Assembly: GCF_023721755.1 (NCBI RefSeq)
Contig: NZ_JAMDLH010000005.1
Span: 248,001-312,000, forward strand
Direction of reading: 5' to 3'
DNA from: Pleomorphomonas sp. NRK KF1
GTDB lineage: Bacteria; Pseudomonadota; Alphaproteobacteria; Rhizobiales; Pleomorphomonadaceae
DNA length: 64,000 nt
Both the position numbers and the translations under genes were made by a program. This document shows, in pieces, positions 37,245 to 47,988 of this stretch. Every line of letters begins with the position of its first letter. The first letter of the stretch is position 1. The notes under the pieces are model-generated. The model was not told where the DNA came from and did no database searches. It saw only the letters and a list, made by a program, of their open reading frames with translations.

Positions 37245-37260
37245 TTAACGGAGCATTAAC
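37245..37260. promoter_or_regulatory. Candidate CtrA-binding site
   Basis: The sequence TTAACGGAGCATTAAC has the exact TTAA-N7-TTAA spacing of the full CtrA box of alphaproteobacteria. It lies 85 bases upstream of the small hypothetical gene (minus strand). A CpdR-like gene elsewhere in the window is consistent with a CtrA system. Confidence 0.5.
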
Positions 37261-37372
37261 ATCGTTTCACTGCAAGCGCGGCGTTATTAATTCGCATCGG
37301 AAAACATAACGAAAAAAGGTATTTACGCCAATGTTATAGTTAATTTTAACAGGAAACCGTCTTTTCGAAATT

Positions 37373-37381
37373 TGTGGATAA
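37373..37381 (-). promoter_or_regulatory. DnaA-box match
   Basis: TGTGGATAA on the plus strand is the complement of the consensus DnaA box TTATCCACA, a perfect match, in AT-rich DNA next to a TTAAC half site. It is a single copy, so on its own it does not define an origin. Confidence 0.4.
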
Positions 37382-37474
37382 ATTGTTAACGCCCTGCGCG
37401 TCAGCTTGAAATAGGAAACCTACGGCTTTCCGGGACAAGGCCTATTCTAAGGGAAAACACCAATGATCGGCACC

Positions 37475-38689
37475 TCAAGCGCGCTGCGACGGTGGCGTGA
37501 ATCCCGATAGCGCCAGAGGGTTATCGGTCATCGCCTTGCGGTCGGGCGTGTCGGGAGCGAGAATTCCGGCGAAGGCGTCGAACAGACGCTTCACCTCTTC
37601 CTCGGCAAGATCACGGGTGATGAAGACGAGCCGTGTCCGTCGGTCGGCATCCGGCCAGGACGGAAGGCGCACCGGCGGGTGGAACAACTCCTGAACGGCA
37701 TGGACCACCAGGGGATGATCGGGATCCTCGGCAAGCCGCACCACGCCCTTGAGCCGCAACAGCTTCGGACCATGAGCGGCGCGCAGGAGCTCGAGGAACA
37801 TCTCGAGCGCGCCGGCCGGAAGCGCCCCATCGGACACCAGCGAAAAGGCTGAGACGCCGTCGTGCCGGCTACCCTCCGCGTGATGGTCATGCCCGTCGTG
37901 ATGATGCCCATCATGATGATGGTGATGGCTCGGGTGATCGCAGTCATCACCGGAACACGCGTGGTCATGATGGTGATGATGATCGCCCCTACCGTCAAAG
38001 GCCTCAGCGTTGAGCCAGCGTCGGACGTCGGCCGTCTTGGTGGCGGGATCGTAGAGGCCGCAGCCGAGCACATCGGCCGGAGCGGCTGTGGCGGCGTCAA
38101 CGAGTGGCGCGCCGGGGTTGAGCGCCGCCAGTCGCTGTCTCAAGGCAGTAAGGCGCGCCGCGCCCTCGGGAAGATCGGCCTTGGCGATGACCAACCGATC
38201 GGCAACGGCGACCTGCTTCACCGCCTCCTCGTGCTCGTCGAGCGTTCGGCTGCCATTGACCGCGTCGACCACGGTGATGACCCCGTCGATGGCGTAACGC
38301 AGCGACAGATAAGGATGGGCGGTCAGCGTGGCGAGCACCGGAACCGGGTCGGCAAGGCCGGTCGTCTCGATGACGATACGGCTCAGCGTCTCGATGCGAC
38401 CGTTGTCGAGCCCGCGCAGGAAGTTTTCGAGCGTCGTCACCAGTTCGCCGCGCACGGTGCAGCAAAGGCAGCCCGACGACAGCTCGACGATGCCATCGTC
38501 GGCCGCCTCGACCAAGAGATGATCGATGCCGATCTCTCCGAACTCGTTGATGATGAAGCCGGTGCCTGCCAGTGCCGGGTCACGGACCAGCCGGTTGAGA
38601 AGGGAAGTCTTTCCAGCGCCGAGAAAGCCGGTGACGACAGTAACGGGAATGACGGGCTTGGGCCCGCGCTGACGATCGGCTTCCGACAC
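37475..38689 (-). CDS. CobW/COG0523 family metal GTPase with His-rich insert
   Basis: This is a G3E-family P-loop GTPase of 404 residues. Walker A GFLGAGKT is at 21-28, the metal motif GCLCC at 73-77, and the guanine motif appears as IAKADL. Between the GTPase domain and the CobW C-terminal domain is an insert packed with His (HHHHHDH, HHHHHDGHHHDGHDHH) and two Cys. Family members are zinc, cobalt or nickel metallochaperones; which metal is unknown, and the symbol cobW is not justified. The GTG at 38689 follows AGAGGA; a longer frame to 38749 would overlap the upstream carboxypeptidase gene. Confidence 0.9.
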   Translation of the reverse strand: MSEADRQRGPKPVIPVTVVTGFLGAGKTSLLNRLVRDPALAGTGFIINEFGEIGIDHLLVEAADDGIVELSSGCLCCTVRGELVTTLENFLRGLDNGRIETLSRIVIETTGLADPVPVLATLTAHPYLSLRYAIDGVITVVDAVNGSRTLDEHEEAVKQVAVADRLVIAKADLPEGAARLTALRQRLAALNPGAPLVDAATAAPADVLGCGLYDPATKTADVRRWLNAEAFDGRGDHHHHHDHACSGDDCDHPSHHHHHDGHHHDGHDHHAEGSRHDGVSAFSLVSDGALPAGALEMFLELLRAAHGPKLLRLKGVVRLAEDPDHPLVVHAVQELFHPPVRLPSWPDADRRTRLVFITRDLAEEEVKRLFDAFAGILAPDTPDRKAMTDNPLALSGFTPPSQRA

Positions 38690-38714
38690 GGCGTGAATTC
38701 CTCTTCTGGGAGCG

Positions 38715-39824
38715 TCAACGGGCGGGTTTGGGCAGCGGCAAGGGCACATCGACCGTCGCGACCGCCGGCTCCACCGGATCGGGCATGTCGCTGGCGCCGC
38801 CGAGGCTGATGGGGATCGGATCCATCACCTTGAAGCGCGGCACGAGATAGCTTGCCGGCTGATCGTCGCCATCGCCGAGATCCTCTCCGACTGGCTCCTT
38901 CGAGCCCTTCTTTCGCTTGGGACAGGCGAGCTCGCGAATATCGGCAACCGTCGTCGCCACAGGGCCGCGAGGCGCAAGCCGGTCCAGCGTCACCGACGCC
39001 GCCGCGGCGGGTGTTCGGAACGAAGCCTCAAGCAGGCTGGCCGCCAGTTCGTCGCGCTCCCGCGCCGTCTTGCCGCCAAGCACGATGGCGAGGATCTGTC
39101 GACCGTTTCGGGTCGCCGTCGCCACCACATTGAAGCCCGCCGAGCAGATGAAACCGGTCTTCATGCCGTCGGCTCCGGGATAGCGCTCAAGCAGGTTGTT
39201 GTGGTTCTTGATGATCTTGCCGCCGAGCGACAGTGCCGTCGTCCGGTAGAGCTCGCGATAGCCCGAGAAGTCCTTGAGCAGAACCCGGGCAAGCAGCGCG
39301 TAATCTCGTGCCGTGGTCCACTGGTTGGGGTCAGGCAGACCATTGGCATTGGAAAAGCGCGTGTTGACCATGCCGACCGACCGCGCCGCGGCGTTCATGC
39401 GGGCGACGAAGCCTTGCAGGCTGCCCCCGACCCGTTCGGCCAGCGCATAGGAAACGTCATTGGCTGACTTCACCATGATGATGCGGAGCGCGGTGTCGAC
39501 GGTCAGCACGGTGCCCGGCTTGAATCCCATCTTGGACGGCTGCTCGCGCGTCGAGGCCGGCGTCATCACGACCCCCGAATCGCCTCTGATCTCGCCGGCC
39601 CTGATGGCCGACAGCGTCACGTAGACGGTCATCAGCTTGGTGATCGAGGCGGGGTACCACGGATCGAAGCTCTGGTTCTCGGCCAGCACCGCGCCGGTGG
39701 CGAGGTCGACGGCGAGATAGGGCGCCGCAGCCGCGCCTCCAGTCAGATTCAGGAGCAGCGGCAGCGCAACGGCGAGACGGAAAATGCGGCGGGCGCGGCC
39801 ACACGGGTCGAAAATCGTCGGCAA
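38715..39824 (-). CDS. D-alanyl-D-alanine carboxypeptidase (peptidase S11)
   Basis: This is a penicillin-binding protein of the DacA/DacC type that trims the terminal D-Ala of peptidoglycan peptides in the periplasm. Length 369 residues with a signal sequence ending near residue 34. Active-site motifs are SITK (Ser60, Lys63), SAN (120-122) and KTG (222-224). The C-terminal 100 residues are Pro-rich and differ from the PBP5 C-domain. The cobW-like gene begins 25 bases after its stop, so the two are probably one unit. Confidence 0.93.
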   Translation of the reverse strand: MPTIFDPCGRARRIFRLAVALPLLLNLTGGAAAAPYLAVDLATGAVLAENQSFDPWYPASITKLMTVYVTLSAIRAGEIRGDSGVVMTPASTREQPSKMGFKPGTVLTVDTALRIIMVKSANDVSYALAERVGGSLQGFVARMNAAARSVGMVNTRFSNANGLPDPNQWTTARDYALLARVLLKDFSGYRELYRTTALSLGGKIIKNHNNLLERYPGADGMKTGFICSAGFNVVATATRNGRQILAIVLGGKTARERDELAASLLEASFRTPAAAASVTLDRLAPRGPVATTVADIRELACPKRKKGSKEPVGEDLGDGDDQPASYLVPRFKVMDPIPISLGGASDMPDPVEPAVATVDVPLPLPKPAR

Positions 39825-40026
39825 GGCTTTCTTCCCGGAAAACAGTCGTCAACGGACGGATGAGTTTAGCCGAAGGTCGCGTTCTCCGCAAAGGCGCGAG
39901 ATGACCGGCCCTCCCCGGATGGCCTCCGAAGGCGGCCAGAATGCGGCGACACTCTTATCTTCGACCCATTTCCCTTCTAGAGTGTCCGAAACCACACGGA
40001 CGACAATGCCGCCGGGGAAAGGCTCG

Positions 40027-42456
40027 ATGACAGAAGGACCGCAGCGGCTCAACACCCGCGAAGGCGACTTGCCGCCCGCCACCGCGCGTGCCGTCGGGCT
40101 TGCCGGGCTTTCGCTCGTCTGGGAACGTCTTTGGCCGCGCCTTGCATTGGCGTTCCTGTTGCTCGGCACGTTTCTGGCCCTCGCATGGCTCGGGGCTTTC
40201 GAGCGGCTTCCGGCCGTCCTCCGTCTTGCCTTGGCGGGACTGTTCGTTGCGGCCTTTCTGGCAAGTCTGGTCCATCTCCTGCGAACGCCTTGGCCCGACC
40301 GGCGACAGGCGGCGGATCGGCTCGAACGCGGTGTTCCGCATCGGCCGCTCAGCGCCTTCCTCGACCATCCTTCGACCACAGGCAACCCGTCGGCTGACGC
40401 CCTTTGGCAGGCCCATCGCCGTCGTCTCGCGGCAAGCATCGAAGGACTGAGGGCCGCCCCGCCGTCGCCACGCCTCGATCGCGCCGACCCCTATGCGGTC
40501 AGGGCGGCCGTATTCCTGATGGTGATTGTCGGCTTTTTCGCCACGCCGGACCATCTGGGATCGGTGACAGCCGTTTTCCGACCACCGGTCGTCGCGCCGC
40601 CGGACATCCGCGTCGATCTCTGGGCGAACCCGCCAACCTATACCGGCCAGTCGCCGCGCGCCCTGGTGACGACCACCAATGGCGCCGTTGCTCTGCCCGA
40701 CACCGCCTCCGTGACTCTGCCGGCCGGAACAACGCTCGTCGCAAGACTGGCCGGGGTAGGGTTGCCAACGGTCACCTTCGCTCGCGAAGGGCAGCCGCCG
40801 CTACCGATCGAAGGGCGCGTGCCGGCGCAGGGACAGACCGCCTACGAGTATCGCCTCGCCAGCTCCGGCACCTTGTCGCTGGCCGGCGACGGCCTTCCGG
40901 CCATCGATCTGCCGATTGCCGTCCAGGCCGATGCGCCACCGACCATTCGCCTCGTCGAACAACCAGCCGCCACCGCGCGCGGTGCGCTTCGCCTCGCCTA
41001 TTCGGTGACCGACGACTACCGGGTCGCCGCCGCCCGCGCCATTCTCTCGACCGACGCGGAAGACGGCGCCCGGCCGCTGGTGGCATTGCCCGACGTGTCG
41101 CTCGGCCTGCCTCGCCGTGGCGAAGACCGCGCCGTTGCAACCTCCGACCTCACGGCCCATCCACTGGCAGGCAGCCGGGTTCGCCTCGCGCTTGAAGCAC
41201 GCGACGATGCGGGCCAGGTATCGGAGACGCCGCCGCTCGCCATCGATCTGCCGGCCCGCCCGTTCCGTAACCCACTGGCCGCCGCCATCGTCGAGCAGAG
41301 GCGCTTGCTGGCCTCGGATGCCCGGCAGGCGAAGACGGTGGCGGGAACTTTCGAGACAATGGGCGACCTCGGCGCCGCTTTCATCGACCGCCCCGGCGAG
41401 ATCATCGGGCTTCGCGTTGCCCACAACCGCATCCTGCATGCGCGCGACGACGCCGAACTCAAGCCGGTGCTCGATTATCTCTGGCAGATGGCGCTCGCCA
41501 TCGAGGCGGGCGACTCCTCACCCGCCGCGCAACGGCTTGCCGTAGCACGCGAGGCGCTGAAGAACGCACTGGAGAACGGCGCCTCGCCCGAGGAGATCGC
41601 CCGGCTGACCGAGGAGCTCAAGGCCGCTCTCGACGAGTACCTCAAGGCGATGGCCGAAGCGGCCGCCGGCAACCCCTCCCGGCTCGGCGACCTCAGCCAG
41701 AAAGGTGGCGAACGGATCACCAGCGAGGACCTCAAAAAGCTCGTCGACCGCATGCGGGAGCTCGGCGAACTTGGGGAACGCGATGCCGCCGCCGAGCTTC
41801 TGTCCCAGCTCGACGACATCCTCTCGGGACTGCAGTTCGCCCGTCCCCAGACTGGAGATGCCAGCGATCCGACGCTCGACGAACTGGCCGACATCATCCG
41901 GCGGCAGCAGGAGTTGCAGAACAGGACGCACAAACTGACGCCCGATGGTTACACCGGCGAGGAGTTCGGCGACGACAGCGGCGACCAGCAGGCCCTCCAG
42001 CAGCTCCAGCGCGAGCAATCGGCCCTGTCACGCCGCCTGGAGGAGCTGATGTCTCGCCTGTCCAAGGGGCCACAGAACGGCGGTGAAAGCGGCAAGGACG
42101 GGCTCGAAGGAGCCGGTCGCGCCATGCAGGACGCCGGACGCGATCTCGGTTCCGGCGATCCCGAGTCGGCGGTCGGCAGTCAGGGGGCAGCCCTCGATGC
42201 CCTTCGTCGCGGTGCGCGCGAAATGATGCGCGGGCAGGAACAAGGCACCGCCGGCGTTCGTGACGGCGGCACCGACCCGCTTGGCCGGCCGACCGGCCGG
42301 CGTGGTCCCGACTTTGGCGACGGCACCAAGGTGCCGGGCGAAATCGAGGTACAACGCGCGCGCCGTCTTCTGGAGGAGCTTCGCCGCCGCTACGCCGATC
42401 CGGACCGACCGGCTCTCGAGCTCGACTATCTCCGACGGCTGATCGCGCCCTTCTGA
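40027..42456 (+). CDS. TIGR02302 / DUF4175 family membrane protein
   Basis: This is a large protein of 809 residues of unknown function. Two hydrophobic helices (about 33-55 and 60-82), then a further segment near 155-175, precede a long region with a Gln/Glu-rich coiled coil (about 480-700) and a Gly/Asp-rich tail ending in [12 protein letters not shown], the ending typical of the family in alphaproteobacteria. The ATG at 40027 follows GGGGAAAGG; an ATG 21 bases upstream is possible. It is divergent from the carboxypeptidase gene with a 202-base gap that must hold both promoters. Confidence 0.85.
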   Translation: MTEGPQRLNTREGDLPPATARAVGLAGLSLVWERLWPRLALAFLLLGTFLALAWLGAFERLPAVLRLALAGLFVAAFLASLVHLLRTPWPDRRQAADRLERGVPHRPLSAFLDHPSTTGNPSADALWQAHRRRLAASIEGLRAAPPSPRLDRADPYAVRAAVFLMVIVGFFATPDHLGSVTAVFRPPVVAPPDIRVDLWANPPTYTGQSPRALVTTTNGAVALPDTASVTLPAGTTLVARLAGVGLPTVTFAREGQPPLPIEGRVPAQGQTAYEYRLASSGTLSLAGDGLPAIDLPIAVQADAPPTIRLVEQPAATARGALRLAYSVTDDYRVAAARAILSTDAEDGARPLVALPDVSLGLPRRGEDRAVATSDLTAHPLAGSRVRLALEARDDAGQVSETPPLAIDLPARPFRNPLAAAIVEQRRLLASDARQAKTVAGTFETMGDLGAAFIDRPGEIIGLRVAHNRILHARDDAELKPVLDYLWQMALAIEAGDSSPAAQRLAVAREALKNALENGASPEEIARLTEELKAALDEYLKAMAEAAAGNPSRLGDLSQKGGERITSEDLKKLVDRMRELGELGERDAAAELLSQLDDILSGLQFARPQTGDASDPTLDELADIIRRQQELQNRTHKLTPDGYTGEEFGDDSGDQQALQQLQREQSALSRRLEELMSRLSKGPQNGGESGKDGLEGAGRAMQDAGRDLGSGDPESAVGSQGAALDALRRGAREMMRGQEQGTAGVRDGGTDPLGRPTGRRGPDFGDGTKVPGEIEVQRARRLLEELRRRYADPDRPALELDYLRRLIAPF

Positions 42457-42484
42457 GGCAGCCCGGACCCTGCGCAGCCCGCCG

Positions 42485-42513
42485 TTGACGACGGCGCGGA
42501 CGGTCGCTACGGT
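42485..42513 (+). promoter_or_regulatory. Possible promoter for etfBA
   Basis: TTGACG (42485-42490) and TACGGT (42508-42513) are separated by 17 bases in the gap before etfB. The -35 is good and the -10 is weak; in high-GC DNA such pairs arise by chance fairly often. Confidence 0.3.
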
Positions 42514-42589
42514 CACGCCTCGCGCCCCGAAATCCGCCCCTTGCGGGCCGTTTCGGCGTTCGTCCCGTTGGTCCGGAGAGATGGTCCCG

Positions 42590-43339
42590 ATGAAGATTCT
42601 GGTGCCCGTGAAACGGGTGGTCGACTACAACGTCAACATCCGCGTCAAGGCCGACGGTTCCGGCGTCGATCTCGCCAACGTCAAGATGTCGATGAACCCC
42701 TTCGACGAGATCGCCGTCGAGGAAGCGTTGCGCCTGCGCGAAGCCGGCATCGCCAGCGAAGTGGTGGCCGTGTCCATCGGTCCCAAGGAATCTCAGGAAA
42801 CGGTTCGCACCGCGCTTGCCATGGGCGCCGATCGCGGCATCGTCCTCGAGGCCGAAGGCATCGTCGAACCACTCGCCGTCGCCAAACTCCTGAAGGCGAT
42901 CGTCGCCGAGGAAACCCCCGGCCTCGTCATCCTCGGCAAGCAGGCCATCGATGACGACAGCAACCAGACTGGCCAGATGCTGGCCGCGCTCCTCGGCTGG
43001 TCGCAGGGCACCTTTGCCTCCAAGATCATACTCGGCGACGGGGGGATCGAGGTAACACGCGAAGTCGATGGCGGCCTGCAGACCGTGCGGCTGGCACTGC
43101 CGACCATCATCACCGCCGACCTGCGCCTCAACGAGCCGCGCTATGCCTCTTTGCCGAACATCATGAAGGCCAAGAAGAAGCCGATCGACCTGAGGCCGGC
43201 CTCGCAGTACGGCGTCGACCTCACGCCCCGCCTGACGGTGTTGAAGACGGCCGAGCCGCCGGTCCGGCCGGCTGGCCGCCGCCTCGCCTCGGTCGCCGAA
43301 CTGGTCGACTGCCTGAAGACCGAAGCCGGCGTGCTCTGA
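42590..43339 (+). CDS. etfB: Electron transfer flavoprotein subunit beta
   Basis: This is the AMP-binding subunit of ETF, which carries electrons from acyl-CoA and other dehydrogenases to ETF-ubiquinone oxidoreductase. Length 249 residues. [20 protein letters not shown], the [16 protein letters not shown] signature, [20 protein letters not shown] and [12 protein letters not shown] are all present. The ATG at 42590 is set by family alignment; the frame back to 42485 is not coding. 16 bases before etfA. Confidence 0.96.
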   Translation: MKILVPVKRVVDYNVNIRVKADGSGVDLANVKMSMNPFDEIAVEEALRLREAGIASEVVAVSIGPKESQETVRTALAMGADRGIVLEAEGIVEPLAVAKLLKAIVAEETPGLVILGKQAIDDDSNQTGQMLAALLGWSQGTFASKIILGDGGIEVTREVDGGLQTVRLALPTIITADLRLNEPRYASLPNIMKAKKKPIDLRPASQYGVDLTPRLTVLKTAEPPVRPAGRRLASVAELVDCLKTEAGVL

Positions 43340-43355
43340 GAAAGGCCTTGCGAAC

Positions 43356-44294
<939 letters not shown>

Positions 44295-44366
44295 GCTAGA
44301 ATGATCTGAAACTTGTCACAGGGCGCGCCACAACAAGGTCGCGTTCCGGGAGGCTCGAGGACTTCA

Positions 44367-45245
44367 ATGGTAGAAATCAGGTCGGTCGGCGTCATGGGCG
44401 CGGGTCAGATGGGCTCCGGCATCGCGCATGTCTGCGCTCTCGCGGGTCTCGACGTTGGGCTCTACGACATTGCGCGCGACCGGCTGGAGGCGTGCCTCAA
44501 CGTCGTGTCCGCCAACCTCAGCCGCCAGGTTGCCTCCAAGAAGATCACCGAGGAGCAGCGTCGTGAGGCGCTCTCCCGCATCAAGCTGTTGCCCGACCTC
44601 GACGGATTCTCCGATACCGACCTCGTCATCGAGGCGGTGACGGAGAATGAGACCATCAAGCGCAAGGCGCTCTCGCAGCTCTGTCCCGAGCTGAAGCCCG
44701 AAGCGATGATCGGCACCAATACCTCGTCGGTGTCCATCACCCGCCTCGCCGCCTCCACCGACCGCCCGGAACGCTTCATCGGCATCCATTTCATGAACCC
44801 CGTGCCGGTGATGCAGCTGGTCGAGCTGGTGCGCGGCATCGCCACCGAGGACGAGACCTTCGAGGCGGCACGCAACTTCGTGTCGAAGCTGGGCAAGACG
44901 GTCGCGGTGTCCGAGGATTTCCCGGCCTTCATGGTCAACCGCATCCTGTTGCCGATGATCAACGAGGCGATCTACACGCTCTACGAGGGCGTCGGCACGG
45001 TGGACTCCATCGATACGGCCATGCGCCTCGGCGCCAACCACCCGATGGGACCGCTGCAGCTCGCCGATTTCATCGGCCTCGACACCTGCCTCTCGATCAT
45101 GCAGGTGCTGCATGACGGCCTGGCCGACAGCAAGTATCGCCCCTGCCCGCTTCTGGTGAAGTATGTCGAGGCCGGCTGGCTCGGTCGCAAGACGCAACGC
45201 GGCTTCTACGACTACCGTGGGCCGACGCCGATGCCGACGCGCTGA
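44367..45245 (+). CDS. 3-hydroxybutyryl-CoA dehydrogenase
   Basis: This NAD(P)-dependent enzyme interconverts 3-hydroxybutyryl-CoA and acetoacetyl-CoA in fatty acid or polyhydroxybutyrate metabolism. Length 292 residues. The Rossmann motif GAGQMGSGIA starts at residue 11; catalytic His141 (IGIHFMNPVP) with Glu in VIEAVTEN and Asn191 (MVNRIL) are present. Placement after etfBA is usual in rhizobia. The symbol hbdA or fadB-like is used variably. The ATG at 44367 follows CGAGGA. Confidence 0.93.
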   Translation: MVEIRSVGVMGAGQMGSGIAHVCALAGLDVGLYDIARDRLEACLNVVSANLSRQVASKKITEEQRREALSRIKLLPDLDGFSDTDLVIEAVTENETIKRKALSQLCPELKPEAMIGTNTSSVSITRLAASTDRPERFIGIHFMNPVPVMQLVELVRGIATEDETFEAARNFVSKLGKTVAVSEDFPAFMVNRILLPMINEAIYTLYEGVGTVDSIDTAMRLGANHPMGPLQLADFIGLDTCLSIMQVLHDGLADSKYRPCPLLVKYVEAGWLGRKTQRGFYDYRGPTPMPTR

Positions 45246-45270
45246 GACGATTGGATCGCAGAAAAGCAGA

Positions 45271-45305
45271 ACCCCTCGTCTCCTGCCGGAGACAAGGGGT
45301 TTTCT
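45271..45305 (+). terminator. Rho-independent terminator after the etfBA-dehydrogenase unit
   Basis: ACCCCT-C-GTCTC, a six-base loop, then GAGAC-A-AGGGGT and TTTTC. An 11-bp stem with one mismatch is followed by a T tract on the plus strand, 25 bases after the stop codon. It also lies between convergent genes. Confidence 0.85.
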
Positions 45306-45323
45306 TTGCCCTGCCTTGTCGCC

Positions 45324-47807
45324 CTAAACTCGGCGGATGACGGTGTCGCTCGGCCGATAGCTCGAACGGAGATCACGCACCACGAGGCTTTCGACCGGAT
45401 CGACATCGCCCGATCGCGAGGTCCAGACGAACTCGACCGGCGCGTCCGGCGTCACGAGAACGGCGTTGTTGGAAAACACGCCGTAAGGATCCGTCTCCAG
45501 CGACACGTAGAAGGCCGGCGCCTTGGCCGTAATGGTGAAGCACCACTCCCCGACGCCGCGCTTGGATGCTTCGACGACGAGTTCGGGATCGCGGAGACGC
45601 AACGCCTTGTAGGGCGACACCGCATGGTGGTCGAAATGCTCCCCAGCCGGATCTCGCCAGGTGAAGCCCAGGACCTCGTCGGGGCTGCCGTCGGCGGGAA
45701 CCGACAAGAGCAGGATCGCCCGATCGGTCGGCACCGTCTTCATGAACTCGCCGGCCGGCCGGCGAGCACCATCGACGGCAAGCCAGAAGGCGTTGCCGGC
45801 GACCACCACCTCGGACGGCGTATCGTTGACGGCGAACAGGTCCACCGTCTTCGTGTCGGCCGACGGAATGGCTACCACGTTGATGGGCGCGAAGAAGCGC
45901 TTGGCCATCGAGTGCAACAGCTTCCAGCGACCGCCGTACTCGATCGACGACCAGGACGCCACCGGATAGGTGTCGTTGAGCTGCCAGTAGAGGGCGCCCA
46001 TGCACTCCGGCTTGATCGACCGCCAGAAATCGATGCCGGTCTTCATCGCAAGGCCCTGCTGGACCTGGCTCAGATAGACGACGTTCTCGAAATTCTTCGG
46101 GAAGCGGAAATAGCGCGAGATGGTCTCGACGATGCGGGCGTTGCCGCCGGCGTTCTTCTGATGAAGCTCCATGGCCGGCGAGGCGATGTCGAGATCTTCC
46201 TCGTCGATGTAGCGACGCAGCGTCGACAGCGACACGAAGGACTGGAAGCCGAACTCCGAGGCGAAACGCGGCCGCACCCCACGATAGGCCGAAAACGACT
46301 TGCCGGCGTGCCAGACGTCCCACATGTGCTGGTCGCCGGAACCTTCGGCCTTCCAGGCGTCGCCAAAGTCCATCGGCCCCTTCGAGGGGGACGAGGGCCA
46401 GAACAAGCGATCCGGATCGGCGCGATTGACGGCCATCTCGATCGTCCGGCTCAGCCGATCGTAGGCGACGAGGTAACGATCACGGTTGGCCCGCGCCACC
46501 TCGAACCACGTCAGGGCGCCGATCACTTCGTTGTCGCCGCAATAAAGCGCAATCGAAGCATGGTGCGACAGTCGCCGCACCTGATGCTCGATTTCCCGGT
46601 CGACCTCGGCAAGGAAGGCGCTATCGGCCGGATAGAGCGCGCAGGCGAACATCATGTCCTGCCAGATCAGGATGCCCAGTTCGTCGCAAAGATCGTAGAA
46701 CCACTCCGGCTCGTATTGGCCTCCGCCCCAGATGCGCAGCATGTTCATGCCGACGGCGACGGCGTCCTCGAGGAGAGGCCGCACCGTTTCCGGCGTGATG
46801 CGCGAAGGCAAGGCATCGCCCGGAATCCAGTTGGCGCCGCGGCAGAACAGGTCAAGCCCGTTGATGCGCACCGTCAGAGGCACGCCGATCTCGTCGCGCT
46901 TGGTTACCACCTCGATGCGACGAAGACCGATCCTCTGCCGATGCGTGGCGCCGCCCAATGTAACGACCAGATCGTAAAGGACCTGCTCTCCCGAACCGAC
47001 CGGCCACCAGAGACGGGGATTTTCGATATGCAGCGTCGTCTCGGCGACGTTGGTGCCGGGTGAACAAGCGATTTGAAGGCTGGCCTTTTCTCTACCCAGC
47101 TCGATGGTGAGCAGCTCTTCGCAGGCCGTCGTTGCCTGGATCCGGACCTCGATATCGACATCGACAGCGCCGGTATCCGCGTTATGGCGCTGGCGATGTT
47201 GGACATAGGTGACCGTCGGCAGGTCGGCGCGCTCCAGACGGATGTCGCCATAGAGGCCGAAGGGCATCATGGCGATGTTCCAGTCCCAGCCCGCGTGACA
47301 CTGCACCTTCCTCAGAAGGTTGATGTGCGGACTGGCCTGCATCTGCGCGCTGTAGGGCTGCTCGTACGGCTGCTGGGCGGCCGCCTCCGTCGCAGCGACG
47401 ACGTTGGAGCGAAACATGATTTCGATCTCGTTGTCGCCGCTACGGAGCGCGTCGGCCACCTCGGCCCGATGTGGGCGGAACATATTGGCGGCGGCAAGCA
47501 CCTTCTGGCCGTTGATCCGTATCTCGGCGACGGTGTCGAGACCATCGACGTAGATCGCCCAGGGGTGGCCAAGCTCATCGGCATCGATGGAGAAGCTGCG
47601 GCGGGCAATCCAGTCGCGTTCGGCCGGCCAGCGCACCTTCAGTTCGTTTTCGCCGACGTAAGGATCGGGCAGGATATCGGCGGCGATCAACGCCGAAAGC
47701 GCGTCGCCTGGCAGCGGCAGCGGCACGGAAATCGATTCATCTGCCGCATGGAGCGTCCAGTTTCCCGCGAGGTCCTTCGCGGAAGCGCGATTGACGAGAT
47801 CAGCCAT
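45324..47807 (-). CDS. Beta-mannosidase, glycoside hydrolase family 2
   Basis: This is a large glycosidase of 827 residues predicted to release terminal beta-mannose. The GH2 sugar-binding (about 10-170), immunoglobulin-like and TIM-barrel domains are present. The acid/base is Glu427 in YCGDNE and the nucleophile Glu518 in FASEFGFQS; CRGANWIPGDALPSR and MLRIWGGGQYEP are diagnostic of the beta-mannosidase subgroup. No signal peptide, so it acts in the cytoplasm. The ATG at 47807 (weak GAGA site) gives a standard start; the longer frame to 47945 is not needed. Confidence 0.93.
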   Translation of the reverse strand: MADLVNRASAKDLAGNWTLHAADESISVPLPLPGDALSALIAADILPDPYVGENELKVRWPAERDWIARRSFSIDADELGHPWAIYVDGLDTVAEIRINGQKVLAAANMFRPHRAEVADALRSGDNEIEIMFRSNVVAATEAAAQQPYEQPYSAQMQASPHINLLRKVQCHAGWDWNIAMMPFGLYGDIRLERADLPTVTYVQHRQRHNADTGAVDVDIEVRIQATTACEELLTIELGREKASLQIACSPGTNVAETTLHIENPRLWWPVGSGEQVLYDLVVTLGGATHRQRIGLRRIEVVTKRDEIGVPLTVRINGLDLFCRGANWIPGDALPSRITPETVRPLLEDAVAVGMNMLRIWGGGQYEPEWFYDLCDELGILIWQDMMFACALYPADSAFLAEVDREIEHQVRRLSHHASIALYCGDNEVIGALTWFEVARANRDRYLVAYDRLSRTIEMAVNRADPDRLFWPSSPSKGPMDFGDAWKAEGSGDQHMWDVWHAGKSFSAYRGVRPRFASEFGFQSFVSLSTLRRYIDEEDLDIASPAMELHQKNAGGNARIVETISRYFRFPKNFENVVYLSQVQQGLAMKTGIDFWRSIKPECMGALYWQLNDTYPVASWSSIEYGGRWKLLHSMAKRFFAPINVVAIPSADTKTVDLFAVNDTPSEVVVAGNAFWLAVDGARRPAGEFMKTVPTDRAILLLSVPADGSPDEVLGFTWRDPAGEHFDHHAVSPYKALRLRDPELVVEASKRGVGEWCFTITAKAPAFYVSLETDPYGVFSNNAVLVTPDAPVEFVWTSRSGDVDPVESLVVRDLRSSYRPSDTVIRRV

Positions 47808-47920
47808 GAAAATCTCAAGAAATGTCGGAAGCCGCTGCTCCTCCGGGACGAAAGTCCCGTTCCCCGCAGAGCGGTGAATGCGAGGGAACCGCCGCAACAT
47901 AGCCCGCCCTACCCTGACGG

Positions 47921-47937
47921 GCAACCGAAACGATTGC
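47921..47937. promoter_or_regulatory. Candidate LacI-type operator
   Basis: GCAACCGAAACGATTGC is a 17-base imperfect palindrome (six of eight pairs) centred on an A with flanking CG steps, as in many LacI-family operators. It lies between the LacI-family gene and the mannosidase gene, 114 bases upstream of the mannosidase start. Supported only by position and symmetry. Confidence 0.35.
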
Positions 47938-47988
47938 GTGGCCAAGCCTGGCTTGTCGGCCAGGACGCGCCATCAAAAGGCGCAACGG

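Larger units (their letters stand above)
37161..37474. other. AT-rich regulatory-looking gap
   Basis: This 314-base gap is clearly AT-richer than anything else in the window, mainly at 37230-37390. It contains a CtrA-like box, additional TTAAC half sites (near 37331 and 37385), a DnaA-box match, a foldable segment and a ribosome site (AAGGG) ahead of an ATG at 37463 that opens a frame of only 15 codons running into the end of the convergent cobW-like gene. No gene of normal size is visible. Confidence 0.7.

Noticed and set aside
37161-37474. Chromosomal replication origin
   Set aside because: Only one DnaA-box match is present and the flanking genes are not those usually next to alphaproteobacterial origins such as hemE; kept as a finding rather than a call.
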